A DNA stretch of 64,000 nucleotides from NCBI RefSeq assembly GCF_008704205.1, contig NZ_VXLC01000004.1, positions 868,001 through 932,000 of the forward strand, given 5' to 3'. Below, in pieces: positions 63,629 to 64,000 of the stretch. The DNA is from Nocardia colli. GTDB lineage: Bacteria; Actinomycetota; Actinomycetes; Mycobacteriales; Mycobacteriaceae. Positions within the stretch are counted from its first letter, which is position 1; every line of letters begins with the position of its first letter. The notes under the pieces were generated by a model. That model saw only the letters and a list, made by a program, of their open reading frames with translations. It was not told where the DNA came from and made no database searches. The position numbers were made by a program, and so were the translations under genes.

Positions 63629-64000
63629 ATGTCAACCACTACTGTCATGCCGCCCGGCCCGGCCTGGGTCGGCTCGGACGCCCGTCGCGGCGCCGGTTTG
63701 GTGCTGTTCATGGTGTGCTCGGCGATCTTCATGCTGATGCTCGACGCCACCGTCGTCTCGGCCACGCTCGCCGATATCCGCACCGACTTCAACACGTCGA
63801 TCGACGGCCTCCAGTGGGTCATCGATGCCTACGCGATTCCGCTGGCCGGCGTGCTGCTGACCTTCGCCACGGTCGGCGATCGCTACGGACGCAAGCGAAT
63901 GTTCGTGCTCGGCATGGCGGTGTTCACGGCATCGTCACTGGCGCTGACGCTTTCGGACACGATCTTGCAGCTCAATATTCTCCGTGCGGTGCAAGGTGTC
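63629..64000 (+). CDS. MFS drug exporter, DHA2 (EmrB/QacA) family, N-terminal part
   Basis: The 124 residues seen before the window end are typical of 14-helix DHA2 pumps: GLVLFMVCSAIFMLMLDATVVSATLADI (motif D1 with the conserved LDATVV), LQWVIDAYAIPLAGVLLTFATVGDRYGRKRMFVLGMAVFTASS (motif A, GDRYGRKR) and LRAVQGV. It would use the proton gradient to extrude drugs. The ATG at 63629 follows GAGGGA. The 165-base gap to marR holds two copies of CGAAATCG (63487-63494 and 63575-63582) that might be regulator sites. Confidence 0.92.
   Translation, partial: MSTTTVMPPGPAWVGSDARRGAGLVLFMVCSAIFMLMLDATVVSATLADIRTDFNTSIDGLQWVIDAYAIPLAGVLLTFATVGDRYGRKRMFVLGMAVFTASSLALTLSDTILQLNILRAVQGV

Noticed and set aside
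1..64000. tRNA, rRNA, CRISPR arrays, transposases or prophage genes
   Set aside because: None recognised on either strand; no direct-repeat array or transposase-like frame.

Overview
The window is high-GC actinobacterial DNA. The gene families (MTB12-like secreted antigen, Methyltransf_19 SAM methyltransferase, LLM and deazaflavin-dependent flavoproteins, DUF1931, DUF6188, PAS protein, many TetR/MarR/PadR regulators) and frequent GTG starts fit Nocardia or a close mycolate-containing relative. That assignment rests on composition and family content, not on a database search. No rRNA, tRNA, CRISPR array, intact insertion sequence or prophage was seen.

Layout. 1-7.7 kb: a PAS-protein fragment, a small acidic protein, an orphan ATP-synthase-epsilon-like protein behind a SigF/SigB-type promoter, a TerD protein with an N-terminal extension, a NarL/DesK-type two-component pair, a secreted peptidase and a membrane protein. 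7.8-16.9 kb: a nine-gene stress operon, dnaK-grpE-dnaJ-cbpM-clpB-trx2-UBP zinc finger-cyclic-nucleotide-binding/TrxR-like flavoprotein-DUF1931 histone-fold protein. A PucR regulator follows. 18.7-20.0 kb: a decayed stretch with an AraC pseudogene. 20-31 kb: a P450, an ABC exporter with an MTB12-like gene, a SAM methyltransferase, a MetE-like protein, an LLM oxidoreductase, a phosphotransferase with a DUF7064/7065-like neighbour, and YdeI, DUF1801 and VOC proteins. 31-45 kb: many small regulator-target units (LuxR-AAA, TetR/hydrolase, LysR, TetR/hydrolase/OYE, MarR/DUF6790, PadR/permease-prefix membrane protein, DUF899). Several have clear palindromic operators.

45.06-61.4 kb is the most interesting region: a biosynthetic gene cluster on the minus strand. 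Eleven genes from 59963 down to 45060 are joined by 1- to 8-base overlaps or gaps of 1 to 8 bases. The first three encode an N-hydroxylating monooxygenase, a glycine-oxidase-like flavoenzyme and a cupin-methionyl-tRNA-synthetase-like fusion. This trio is the known hydrazine-forming cassette (Spb38-40 of s56-p1, Tri26-28 of triacsin), which makes hydrazinoacetate from N6-hydroxylysine and glycine. After them come an adenylate-forming ligase, a free acyl carrier protein, a GNAT acyltransferase, a C45 autoproteolytic acyltransferase/amidase, an acyl-CoA dehydrogenase, a type I PKS with the unusual order TE-KS-AT-ACP, an AurF-like diiron N-oxygenase and an MFS exporter. A StrR/ParB-like regulator lies upstream.

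My inference is that hydrazinoacetate is N-acylated, activated onto the free ACP, oxidised, extended once by the PKS, N-oxidised and exported. The product would be an N-N-bond natural product (hydrazone, azo/azoxy, diazo or pyridazinone type), probably not yet described.

61.5-64 kb holds a DUF6188 remnant, a deazaflavin-dependent nitroreductase, a MarR regulator with its own operator and the start of a DHA2-family drug exporter cut by the window end.
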